Below are positions 51,525 through 59,838 of a stretch of 64,000 nucleotides of DNA, in pieces. The DNA lies in assembly GCA_963797265.1 (NCBI GenBank), contig CAWCOY010000003.1, forward strand, positions 558,001-622,000, in the 5' to 3' direction. The stretch is from DASUPK01 sp963797265 (GTDB taxonomy: Bacteria > Actinomycetota > Thermoleophilia > Solirubrobacterales > 70-9). Both the position numbers and the translations under genes were made by a program. Each line of letters begins with the position of its first letter. Within the stretch, counting starts at the first letter, position 1. A model generated the notes under the pieces. The model saw only the letters and a list, made by a program, of their open reading frames with translations, did not search any database and was not told the origin of the DNA.

Positions 51525-52162
51525 CAGGCGCTTCCGCCGCGGGGTGCATTGCGGTCGAGGAAAGCGGCCCAGATCTCGGTCAGGGTCTCGATGGCTTCCT
51601 CGGTCGAGATCCGAGGGGTACGCCCGAAGGCCTCACGCAGGTAGGCCTCGTTCATCAGATTGAGCGCACGGGCGCTCTCGGCGACGTCCGCGGGTGGGTT
51701 GTCCCGGAGGCCCGGGAGCCTGGTGAGTGAACCGGCCAGGAGATCGTTGAAGCGCCGACGCAGCTGGGCGCCGCGGGCAGCGATCAGGGGGTCGGAGGCG
51801 CCGGCCTCGCTCACGGCTCGCAGCACCGGGCCGTGCTCGGCATAGACGCGGACCGCCGGCTCGATCGCGGCCCGCACAGTGTCCAGGTCGCCTTCCTCCC
51901 GCCCCGTGTCGAGCTCGACCTGGGCCTCGTACAGGCTCTCGATCGCGTCGGTCGCGGCACGCAGCAGAAGGTGGGCCAGGTCATCGAAGTGCCGGTAGAA
52001 GATCGTGCGCTCGATGCCGGCCCACTCCATGACCTCGACGACGCTGAGCTCGTAAAAGGAGCGCTCGCGGACGAGCTCGGTGACCGCCGCGAGTACGCGC
52101 TCGCGCACCTGCTCGCGGCTGAGACGTGTGCGTTGGGTTCGGGTCGAGGCTTTGGCGGGCAT
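51524..52162 (-). CDS. TetR-family transcriptional regulator
   Basis: 212 residues from ATG 52162 (a second in-frame ATG at 52201 is possible). N-terminal helix-turn-helix (SFYELSVVEVMEWAGIERTI, then FYRHF) and an all-helical ligand-binding domain. It is divergent from the first sulfatase gene, with only 48 bases between starts, and that gap contains a palindrome inside the sulfatase promoter. I infer that it controls the sulfatase genes and its own operon; the ligand is unknown. Confidence 0.85.
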   Translation of the reverse strand: MPAKASTRTQRTRLSREQVRERVLAAVTELVRERSFYELSVVEVMEWAGIERTIFYRHFDDLAHLLLRAATDAIESLYEAQVELDTGREEGDLDTVRAAIEPAVRVYAEHGPVLRAVSEAGASDPLIAARGAQLRRRFNDLLAGSLTRLPGLRDNPPADVAESARALNLMNEAYLREAFGRTPRISTEEAIETLTEIWAAFLDRNAPRGGSA

Positions 52163-52172
52163 GCCCGGCGAG

Positions 52173-52201
52173 TTGACAGCGTGTGACACGGACTGTAGCA
52201 T
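52173..52201 (+). promoter_or_regulatory. Sulfatase promoter with palindromic operator in the spacer
   Basis: TTGACA (52173-52178), exactly 17 bases, then TAGCAT (52196-52201): a near-consensus promoter. The spacer contains the 11-bp palindrome CGTGTGACACG (52180-52190), flanked by ACAG and CTGT. A TetR dimer bound there would block RNA polymerase. The -10 box ends 9 bases before the ATG, which predicts a leaderless or near-leaderless mRNA. Confidence 0.7.
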
Positions 52202-52210
52202 CGCGCCGGG

Positions 52211-53833
52211 ATGCGAGGAGGGACTCTGATCGCGCTGGCCGCCCTCTTGGCCGCGACCCTTGCGCTGGTTGCGACTCCGGCGGAGGCACGCCCGGCCGGA
52301 GTGGGCAAGGATGGCCGCCCCAACATCCTCGTCGTCATGACCGACGACATGAACCAGGCCGACCTCGCCTTCATGCCGAAGACCAGAAAGCTCCTGGCCA
52401 AGCGGGGGACGAGCTTCACCAACGCGATCACCTCGTTCCCGCTCTGCTGCCCCTCGCGGGCCACCTTTCTCACGGGCCAGTACGCGCACAACCACGGCGT
52501 CGGCGGAAACTTCTATCCGGAGGGCTGGTACGGGATGCCTGGGCGCGACAACACCCTGGCCACATGGCTCGACGGCCGCGGGTACCGCACGGATCTGATC
52601 GGCAAGATGCTGAACGGTTACGGGGCGCTGGACGGCCACGGCGAGATCCCACCCGGGTTCGACCAGTGGCACGCACTGCTCGACGTCTCGGCCTACGACT
52701 ACTACAACTTCGAGATGAACAGCAACGGTCGGCTGCGGACCTGGGGGGACGCGGACTTCGCCCGCAAGCTGGTCGACTTCGCGAACATCGAGGTCACTCC
52801 GCCGGATGTCAAGAGCGTCGCCGACGTGCTGGCGAAGCTGCACGCGGTGATGGGACCGGCGCCTTACAGCTACTGGGGCGCCAGCAATCCCGATCAGTAT
52901 TCGCCCGATGTGACCGGCCGGATCACGAACAAGCTGCTCGGGCGCCAGAAGCGGGGCAGGAACCCGTTCTTTGTTTGGTGGGCGCCTGCCGCACCGCACC
53001 GGGAGGACGTCTCGACCACGCTCATGGGGCGGCCCGGTGCCGATCCCCGGCCGCCACAGCGATACGAGCAGCTCAGCAAGAGCTTCCAGATGCCCCAGCC
53101 GCCGAGCTTCAACGAGGCCGACGTGAGTGACAAGGCCTCGGTAGTCACCAGCAAGACGCCTCCCCTGACAGACCAGGAGGTGGATCAGCTCCAGCTCGAC
53201 TACGAGGGACGCGGCGGATCGCTACGCGCCGTCGACGACCGGGTCGGCCGAATGGTGAAGACGCTGCGCCGGAGCGGTCACCTCAGCAACACCGTGATCG
53301 TCTTCACCTCGGACAACGGCTGGCTGAACGGCGAGCACCGCATCCCCGGGGACAAGTTCCTGCCCTACGAGGAGTCGCTCGGCGTGCCGCTGATCATCCG
53401 CGGACCCGGGATCGCCGAGGGGAGAAGAGTGAAGCAGCAGGTGGCGAACATAGACCTGGCTCCCACTCTGACGGCCCTCGCCGGGGTGAAGGCTCACAGA
53501 AGGATGGACGGGATCTCCCTGGTGCCGACCCTCAGGCGGCACAAGAACCCCCCCAAACGCGCGCTGGCGATTGAGGCGCCGCGTCCGCTGTTCGAAGGCG
53601 CCATTCCCAACAACGCCTGGGATCGGCCGTACTCCGGGGTCCGGACCCAGCGCTACACGTACGTCGTCTATACGGAGACCTCGGAGGAGGAGCTCTACGA
53701 CCGCAGGACCGACCCCTATGAGCTCCAGAACCTCGCGCACGACCCTGCCTATGCGGGGGTCAAGGCGCACCTGAACGCGCTGATGCAGCGCCTGGCGAGC
53801 TGCAGCGGCCGCTCCTGCCAGGTGAAGCCGTAG
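52211..53833 (+). CDS. Secreted sulfatase (formylglycine-dependent)
   Basis: 540 residues with a signal peptide (LIALAALLAATLALVATPAE). The sulfatase core has NILVVMTDDMNQADLAF (metal Asp pair), the CCPSRATFLTGQ signature whose C-x-P-S-R cysteine is converted to formylglycine, and VFTSDNGWLNGEHR with further metal ligands. It hydrolyses sulfate esters outside the cell; the natural substrate is unknown. Promoter and palindrome lie just upstream; the second sulfatase follows after 6 bases. Confidence 0.88.
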   Translation: MRGGTLIALAALLAATLALVATPAEARPAGVGKDGRPNILVVMTDDMNQADLAFMPKTRKLLAKRGTSFTNAITSFPLCCPSRATFLTGQYAHNHGVGGNFYPEGWYGMPGRDNTLATWLDGRGYRTDLIGKMLNGYGALDGHGEIPPGFDQWHALLDVSAYDYYNFEMNSNGRLRTWGDADFARKLVDFANIEVTPPDVKSVADVLAKLHAVMGPAPYSYWGASNPDQYSPDVTGRITNKLLGRQKRGRNPFFVWWAPAAPHREDVSTTLMGRPGADPRPPQRYEQLSKSFQMPQPPSFNEADVSDKASVVTSKTPPLTDQEVDQLQLDYEGRGGSLRAVDDRVGRMVKTLRRSGHLSNTVIVFTSDNGWLNGEHRIPGDKFLPYEESLGVPLIIRGPGIAEGRRVKQQVANIDLAPTLTALAGVKAHRRMDGISLVPTLRRHKNPPKRALAIEAPRPLFEGAIPNNAWDRPYSGVRTQRYTYVVYTETSEEELYDRRTDPYELQNLAHDPAYAGVKAHLNALMQRLASCSGRSCQVKP

Positions 53834-53839
53834 GCCGGC

Positions 53840-55552
53840 GTGAAACCGCCCAACTTCCTGGTGCTGATCACGGACCAGCAGCGCGCCCCCCGTCACTGGC
53901 CCGACGACCCGGGCTGGCTCCGGGAGCTGATGCCCAACGACGCCGAGATCCGGCGCACCGGCCTCGGCTTTCGAAACGCCTTCTGCAACAGCGCCATGTG
54001 CTCACCGAGCCGGGCCAGTCTGTTCACAGGGCTCTACCCGCCCGAACACGGTGTGGAGCTGACGCTCACCGCGGCCGACCTGCGGCCGAACCCGCGCTAT
54101 GCCCCAGCGGTGGCCGCCACGATGGCCGGGATCCTGCGTCGCCGCCAGGCCCCCGCCCGCCGCACACTGGCCCAGTTCGCTCGCGGCCTGCTCGGGATGG
54201 GCCAGAGCCGGGGCAACGAGCGGGAGCTCCCGGCGGATCTCCCCAACATGGCCAGCCTGCTGCACGCGGCCGGCTACCACGTTGCCTACAAGGGCAAATG
54301 GCATCTCACCCATCCCACTCAGGGTGATGGCGGGCTGCTCGGGGGATGGGGTCCGGCGGACGAGGCCCGGCTCGCCCAGCAGTACGGCTTCGCCGATTGG
54401 CAGGCCCCCGACGCGGGGGAGAACGCGAAGGCCGAGCACTTCGGCGGTGGCAACGCCGGAGAGGGCCAGGGCTGGGACGAGGTCTACACCTGCCAGGTCG
54501 AGCGGTGGCTCGCTCGCGAGGACCTGCCCGAGCCGTTCTGCTTGATCGTCTCGCTCGTCAATCCGCACGACGTGCTGGGCTATCCGGCCTCCTACGAGCG
54601 CGGCGGATACTCGGTGGAGGAGTTCCGCGAACTGGGGGTCGGGCTGCCGCCCACCGTCGACGAGGACCTGGCCGGCAAGCCCGGAGTCCACGCCCTCATG
54701 CAGATGGGGATGACCGCCTACATGGGCCCGCTCCGCAATCGCCGCGAGCAGCTGGACTACGTCAACTTCTACGCCTACCTACACCGAGTGATCGACGCGA
54801 AGATTGGCCGGGTCCTCGCCGCGCTCGGCGATCCCGCCGACCCGGGCTCACTGCGCTCACGGACGGTGCTGGTCCGCTGTGCCGACCACGGCGAGATGGG
54901 GCTCTCACACGGCGGCCTGCGGCAGAAGACCTTCAATGTCTACGAGGAGACGATCAACGTCCCCCTCGTCGTCTCCAACCCGGTGCTCTTCCCGCGGGGC
55001 TCGGAGACCGACGCGCTCGCCTCCCTGGTCGACGTGCTGCCCACCATGCTCGAGCTCGGCGGAGTCGAGCCGCCCCGAGGCCTCCGCGGCCGGGACCAGA
55101 CCCCGGTGCTGGCCCAGGAGGCGGCGCCCGATCGTGAACCCCTGCGCCAGGCGGGCGTCGACCTCTCACCGGTGACCGAGCACGCCTCACCCGCGCCCTC
55201 GGTTCGCGACGCCATCCACTTCACCTACGACGACCACCAGGCCGGCACAGCGCTCACGGAGGCGCCTGGCCAACCGAACCGGATTCGCGCTATTCGCACG
55301 CCGACCGCGAAGTACGCCTTCTACTTCGATCCCAACGGACGGAAGCCCACCGAGTACGAGCTCTACGACCTGGAACGGGACCCGCTGGAGGTCGAGAACC
55401 TGCTTGCGGTCCGCTCAGGGGAGCCGCGCGACAACTCCGCCGCGGCGCTGCGCAGCGAGCTGGCCGAGCGACTCGAAGGGGCGATGGACGAGTGCGGGAC
55501 TTACCCAAACGGCGGCCAGAAGCACAGCCGCCGGATCAACGGCCGATCTTGA
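53840..55552 (+). CDS. Sulfatase-family hydrolase without signal peptide
   Basis: 570 residues from GTG 53840. It starts directly with the metal motif (PNFLVLITDQQRAPRHWPDD) and has MCSPSRASLFTG, the formylglycine signature, then VRCADHGEMGLSHG and a C-terminal ELYDLERDPLEVENL. With no signal peptide it is predicted cytoplasmic, unlike its neighbour, and the two share only the family motifs. Probably co-transcribed with the first sulfatase. Its 3' end overlaps the convergent small membrane gene by 17 bases. Confidence 0.85.
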   Translation: MKPPNFLVLITDQQRAPRHWPDDPGWLRELMPNDAEIRRTGLGFRNAFCNSAMCSPSRASLFTGLYPPEHGVELTLTAADLRPNPRYAPAVAATMAGILRRRQAPARRTLAQFARGLLGMGQSRGNERELPADLPNMASLLHAAGYHVAYKGKWHLTHPTQGDGGLLGGWGPADEARLAQQYGFADWQAPDAGENAKAEHFGGGNAGEGQGWDEVYTCQVERWLAREDLPEPFCLIVSLVNPHDVLGYPASYERGGYSVEEFRELGVGLPPTVDEDLAGKPGVHALMQMGMTAYMGPLRNRREQLDYVNFYAYLHRVIDAKIGRVLAALGDPADPGSLRSRTVLVRCADHGEMGLSHGGLRQKTFNVYEETINVPLVVSNPVLFPRGSETDALASLVDVLPTMLELGGVEPPRGLRGRDQTPVLAQEAAPDREPLRQAGVDLSPVTEHASPAPSVRDAIHFTYDDHQAGTALTEAPGQPNRIRAIRTPTAKYAFYFDPNGRKPTEYELYDLERDPLEVENLLAVRSGEPRDNSAAALRSELAERLEGAMDECGTYPNGGQKHSRRINGRS

Positions 55553-55814
55553 ACTGCGAGCCCGAGCCCCTGCGATTCGGGCCGATCGCGACCATGAGGG
55601 CCGCCGTGAAGACCACGATCACGCCGAGGACGAGCCACTGCGCCCAGCTTTCGATGGTCGCCAGTGCGGCGACCGACAGGGCAACGCCCACAATCAGCGC
55701 TATCACTGTGTAGACGGCGGCTCCCTTCTCGGAGCCCCTCCGAATCCCCTCGCCGCCGGCGAGCAGGTCGCTGCGCTCGTACTGCGAGCGCTGAGTGATG
55801 TCGGTGTTTGCCAT
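55536..55814 (-). CDS. Small two-span membrane protein
   Basis: 92 residues with a polar N-terminus, two membrane spans (GAAVYTVIALIVGVALSVAA; WLVLGVIVVFTAALMVAIGP) and a short basic tail. A long purine run with AAGGAGGAGGAGAAGGAG precedes the ATG at 55814, one of the best ribosome sites in the window. Family not recognised. It is divergent from truA. Confidence 0.65.
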   Translation of the reverse strand: MANTDITQRSQYERSDLLAGGEGIRRGSEKGAAVYTVIALIVGVALSVAALATIESWAQWLVLGVIVVFTAALMVAIGPNRRGSGSQFKIGR

Positions 55815-55945
55815 CTCCTTCTCCTCCTCCTTGGTTCCCCTCCAACCCTACGTGGCCGGCCGGGGGCGCAACGTGAGTCTGATCACAACGGCCTCTCTGG
55901 ATAGTGTCGCGCACTCCCCATGTCCGGCGCAAACGAACCGCCCCG

Positions 55946-56695
55946 ATGACCAAGATCAGGCTGGACCTGGCCTATCACGGCGCTGGCTTCGCGGGGTGGG
56001 CGGCCCAGCCGGGCGCGCGGACGGTGCAGGGCGAGCTCGAGGAGGCCCTTGAGCGCATCCACGGGTCTCGGACGCCGCTCACCGTCGCGGGGCGTACCGA
56101 TGCGGGCGTGCACGCCTGGGGGCAGGTGGCGAGCTTCGCCGCTGAGGGGGAGCCGGCGCCCGAGCTCGCGCGTGCCCTCAACTCGCTCACCGGCCCCGAC
56201 CTCGCGGTGCGCGCAGTGGAAGCCGTAGCCGAGAGCTTCGACGCGCGGCGCGATGCCCGCTCGCGGACCTACTGCTACCGCGTGCTCGCCGAGCGGGTGC
56301 CCAATCCCTTCGAGGCCGGGGTCGCGCTGCACTGGCCTCATCGGGTGGACGAGGGTGCGCTGGCGGCGTGTGCCGACGCCGTGCTCGGCAGCCACGAATT
56401 CACGGCCTTCACCCCGACCCAGACCGAGCACGTCCGGTTCGAGCGCGACATCCTGCGGGCGGAGTGGCAAGAGAAGCAGGCGGTCCTCGGCCATGGGCGG
56501 GTTCTCGAGCTCTGGATCGAGGCCGACGCGTTCATGCGGAACATGGTTCGCGTGCTCGTGGGAACGATGCTCGAGGTCGGCGGCGCTCGTCGCAGCCTCG
56601 AGGACTTCACCTCCCTGCTCGAGGGTGCCCCACGCGAGCGAGGCGGCGAGACCGCGCCGCCCCATGGCCTTCATCTTGCCTCGGTCCGCTACTGA
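55946..56695 (+). CDS. truA: tRNA pseudouridine(38-40) synthase TruA
   Basis: 249 residues from ATG 55946 (MTKIRLDLAYHGAGFAGWAA). The catalytic aspartate lies in the AGRTDAGVHAWGQV motif, and the later FMRNMVRVLVGTMLEVG is also conserved. It modifies U38-U40 in the anticodon arm. It usually follows rplQ; here it is separated by the sulfatase insert. Confidence 0.93.
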   Translation: MTKIRLDLAYHGAGFAGWAAQPGARTVQGELEEALERIHGSRTPLTVAGRTDAGVHAWGQVASFAAEGEPAPELARALNSLTGPDLAVRAVEAVAESFDARRDARSRTYCYRVLAERVPNPFEAGVALHWPHRVDEGALAACADAVLGSHEFTAFTPTQTEHVRFERDILRAEWQEKQAVLGHGRVLELWIEADAFMRNMVRVLVGTMLEVGGARRSLEDFTSLLEGAPRERGGETAPPHGLHLASVRY

Positions 56696-56703
56696 CCCCA
56701 CCC

Positions 56704-56709
56704 TAGAAT
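56704..56709 (+). promoter_or_regulatory. surE -10 element
   Basis: TAGAAT ends 10 bases before the surE ATG and just after the truA stop. The gap has no Shine-Dalgarno sequence, so the surE-ligA mRNA may have a leader of only a few bases. No clear -35 box. Confidence 0.4.
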
Positions 56710-56719
56710 CGGTGGTCGG

Positions 56720-57556
56720 ATGCGAGTTCTGATCACCAACGACGACGGAATCCAGGCCACGGGGCTGAATGCCCTGCGCAAGGAGCTGATCGGGATCGAG
56801 GGCCTGGACGTCCACGTGATAGCCCCGGACTCCAACCGGAGCGCGACCGCCCGCAGCATCACCACCCGTTCGCCCCTCTGGGTCGAGGAGATCGCCTTTG
56901 GCGACGGTACGAGCGGGTTCGCGACCGACGGCACCCCGGTTGACTGCGTTCGGTTCGCCGAGCTCGGGCTCGTCGGCGAGCGTCCCGAGCTGATCGTCTC
57001 GGGGATCAACCACGGCTCCAACCTGGGCGACGACATCACCTACTCCGGCACCGTCGCCGCCGCGCTCGAGGGGATCGTCCTCGGCATCCCAGCCATCGCG
57101 ATCTCCCAATCCGCCGGCGGCGAGTCCACGGGCGCCTGGGGCCGCGACTTCGATTTCTCCTCGTCCGCGGCGTTCGCCGCCCAACTCGTGCGCCGGACGG
57201 CGCAGGACCCGCTGCCGGCCGACACGCTGCTGAACGTCAACTGTCCCTCCGGACCGCCGGAGGGAATCGAGGTGACGCACCTAGGTAAGCGGCTCTACAA
57301 CGACGAGCTCAAGCTCGTCGACGAGGACCGAGAGACGGGGCGCCACCGGTACCAGATCTACGGCTACGAGCCCTCCTTCGAGGACGAGCGCGGCTCGGAC
57401 CTCTCGGCGATCGCGCACGAGCGCATCTCGGTTACCCCCGTCCATTTCGACCTCACCGACCGGCCGAGCCTCGACAGGCTCAGGGAGTGGGACTTCGAGG
57501 GCATGCTCGACCGGGCCGCGGAGTCGGTCGCCACGGAGGCATCCACCCAGCGGTGA
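56720..57556 (+). CDS. surE: 5'/3'-nucleotidase SurE
   Basis: 278 residues with the N-terminal ITNDDGIQATGLNAL metal motif and SGINHGSNLGDDITYSGTVA, both diagnostic of SurE survival-protein nucleotidases. It dephosphorylates nucleoside monophosphates. The stop overlaps the ligA GTG by four bases. Confidence 0.93.
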   Translation: MRVLITNDDGIQATGLNALRKELIGIEGLDVHVIAPDSNRSATARSITTRSPLWVEEIAFGDGTSGFATDGTPVDCVRFAELGLVGERPELIVSGINHGSNLGDDITYSGTVAAALEGIVLGIPAIAISQSAGGESTGAWGRDFDFSSSAAFAAQLVRRTAQDPLPADTLLNVNCPSGPPEGIEVTHLGKRLYNDELKLVDEDRETGRHRYQIYGYEPSFEDERGSDLSAIAHERISVTPVHFDLTDRPSLDRLREWDFEGMLDRAAESVATEASTQR

Positions 57557-59625
57557 GCGCTACGAAGGGGGCAAAGCGGGCGCCCAAGAAGCGGGCCGAG
57601 GAGCTGCGGCGGGAGATTGCGTATCACGACCACCGCTACTACGTCCTCGACGATCCGGAGATCTCCGATCCCGACTACGACGACCTGCTCGGGGAGCTGC
57701 GGGGGATCGAGGAGGAGCACCCCGAGTTGCTCACGCCCGATTCGCCGACGCAGCGAGTCGGCGGAAAGCCGCTCGACAAGTTCAGGCAGGTCACCCACCA
57801 CGAGCCGATGCTCTCCCTGGCCAATGCGCGCGACGAAGACGAGCTGCGGGCCTGGGCGAAGCGGGTGGAGCGCCAGCTCGAGCGGCTCGACATCTCGGGC
57901 CGCGAGATCCGCTACGTCACCGAGCCGAAGGTCGACGGGCTTGCGATCTCGCTCACCTACGAGAACGGGGTGTTCACGCGGGGCGCCACCCGCGGCGACG
58001 GGCGGATCGGCGAGGACGTGACCCAGAACCTGAAGACGATCAAGGCGATCCCGCTCTCGATCGAGGATGCGCCCGAGCTGGTCGAAGTGCGCGGGGAGGT
58101 CTACCTGCCGATCGCCGGCTTCACGAAGGTGAACGAACAGCGGGCGCAGGATGGCCTGTCCACGTTCGCGAACCCCAGGAATGCCGCTGCGGGTTCGCTG
58201 CGCCAGCTCGACTCCTCGATCACCGCGACGCGCCCGCTGTCGATCTGGTGCTATGGCGTGGCCGCGCTCAGGGGCTGGGAGCCGACCAGCCACTCCGAGT
58301 CACTCGAGTGGCTGAGCGAGCGAGGGTTCAAGGTGAACGGCGACATCTCGATCCTGCACGGGGTCGACGAGGTCGCCGAGCGCTGCCGCTGGTGGGAGGA
58401 CCGCCGTGAGGCGCTCGACTTCGAGATCGACGGCGTCGTCGTCAAGGTTGACGACCGCGGCCTGCAGCGGGAGCTTGGCGTGGCGGGGCGAGAGCCGCGC
58501 TGGGCCGTGGCCTGGAAGTTCGCCCCGACGACCGCCACCACCAAGCTCAACAAGATCGTCTGGAACGTCGGCCGCACGGGACATCTGCTGCCCTTCGCGA
58601 TGCTCGAGCCGGTGCACGTTTCGGGCGTCACCGTGAGCACGGCGACGCTCCACAACGAGGAGGACCTCGAGCGCAAGGACGTGCGCGAGGGCGACGAGGT
58701 CGTCGTGATGCGGGCCGGTGACGTGATTCCGCAGGTGGTCTCACCGATCATCCAGCGCCGGAAGAAGGGTGCGCGCAGGTCCCGTCCGCCGAAGAAGTGC
58801 CCGCTCTGCGGGACGCCGACGGTCAAGCCGGAGGGCGGCGTCTTCACGATCTGCCCGAACCGCACCGGCTGTCCGGGGCAGCAGTTCCAGCACATCAAGC
58901 ACTTCCGCGGCGCCCTCGAGATCGAGGGGCTGGGCGAGAAGAACGCCTACCGCTTCCTGCAGGAGGGTCTGATCTCGGACGCGGCCGACATCTTCGACCT
59001 CACCCCAGAGCGCATTTCCGAGCTCGAGGGGTTCGGTGAGATCTCAGCGCGCAACCTGATAGAGGAGATCGATCAGGCGAAGAGGATGCCCTTCTCCCGC
59101 GTCCTCTATGCCCTCGGGATCCCAGGGATCGGCTTCGTCAACGCCGAGTCATTGGCGGAGCACTTCGGCACCATGGACGCGCTCCTCGAGGCACAACCGG
59201 AGGAGATCGTCGAGGCCGAGGGGATCGGGCCGATCCTGGCCGAGCAGATCTACGAGGAGCTCTCCGAGGAGCGCACTAGGAAGTTGATCGAGCGCCTCCG
59301 CAAGGCCGGCCTGAGGATGGAGCTCGATCCATCGGAGCGCCGCCAGCAGGGCGGGCCGCTCGACGGCAAGACCCTGGTTCTAACCGGCACCCTTCCCAAC
59401 CTGAGCCGAGAGCAGGCGACCAGACTGATCCGGCTCGCCGGGGGAAAGGTGGTCAATTCGGTCTCGAAGAAGACCGACTACCTGATCGCCGGGGACAGCC
59501 CCGGGTCGAAGCTCGCCAAGGCGACGGAGTTCGGCACCGAGGTCCTCGACGAGGACGGCCTCCGTGAGCTGGTTGGCAATGACGGCGCCCCGAAGCGCGG
59601 TGCGCCGCCCCGGGGCCGGGTGTAG
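57553..59625 (+). CDS. ligA: NAD-dependent DNA ligase LigA
   Basis: 690 residues from GTG 57553 (GTGA overlap with surE); a longer frame runs inside surE and is rejected. Domains in order: Ia (YHDHRYYVLDDPEISDPDYD), nucleotidyl transferase with the AMP-accepting lysine K126 in EPKVDGLA, OB-fold, four-cysteine zinc finger (CPLCGTPTV, CPNRTGCPGQ), helix-hairpin-helix repeats and a C-terminal BRCT domain (DGKTLVLTGTLPNLSREQAT). Seals nicks in replication and repair. Confidence 0.97.
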   Translation: MSATKGAKRAPKKRAEELRREIAYHDHRYYVLDDPEISDPDYDDLLGELRGIEEEHPELLTPDSPTQRVGGKPLDKFRQVTHHEPMLSLANARDEDELRAWAKRVERQLERLDISGREIRYVTEPKVDGLAISLTYENGVFTRGATRGDGRIGEDVTQNLKTIKAIPLSIEDAPELVEVRGEVYLPIAGFTKVNEQRAQDGLSTFANPRNAAAGSLRQLDSSITATRPLSIWCYGVAALRGWEPTSHSESLEWLSERGFKVNGDISILHGVDEVAERCRWWEDRREALDFEIDGVVVKVDDRGLQRELGVAGREPRWAVAWKFAPTTATTKLNKIVWNVGRTGHLLPFAMLEPVHVSGVTVSTATLHNEEDLERKDVREGDEVVVMRAGDVIPQVVSPIIQRRKKGARRSRPPKKCPLCGTPTVKPEGGVFTICPNRTGCPGQQFQHIKHFRGALEIEGLGEKNAYRFLQEGLISDAADIFDLTPERISELEGFGEISARNLIEEIDQAKRMPFSRVLYALGIPGIGFVNAESLAEHFGTMDALLEAQPEEIVEAEGIGPILAEQIYEELSEERTRKLIERLRKAGLRMELDPSERRQQGGPLDGKTLVLTGTLPNLSREQATRLIRLAGGKVVNSVSKKTDYLIAGDSPGSKLAKATEFGTEVLDEDGLRELVGNDGAPKRGAPPRGRV

Positions 59626-59637
59626 CGGGGGCAGCGC

Positions 59638-59838
59638 TCAGAACTGCAGAAACGTGCTGCCCTCGGTCGTCTCGGGCTGATCCACCGTTTTGTCCATGTT
59701 TTCGGCGATCCAGTCCGCGGCGCGCCTCGATGACTCGTCGGTGCCCGCCTTGTCCTCGCAGGCCGTGACGGTCATGCCGCCACCGTTCTCACGGAACGCC
59801 GCATAGCTGACGAAGCCGGGAACGCCGCCGATCAGCTT
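59638..59838 (-). pseudogene. 5'-truncated small gene, C-terminal fragment
   Basis: Between ligA and dacB the minus strand encodes 66 residues ending in TGA: KLIGGVPGFVSYAAFRENGG, TVTACEDKAGTDESSRRAAD, then WIAENM and TTEGSTFLQF. It resembles the C-terminal two thirds of small ferredoxin-like proteins with IPGFVxY and DQAGxEESNRRAADW motifs. No start codon is in frame before it runs into dacB, so the first third is missing. Probably a remnant; a non-standard start cannot be excluded. Confidence 0.5.

Noticed and set aside
57487..57552. Upstream extension of ligA by 22 codons
   Set aside because: The extension lies inside surE with no homology to ligase; the GTG at 57553 gives the GTGA coupling and the normal LigA start.
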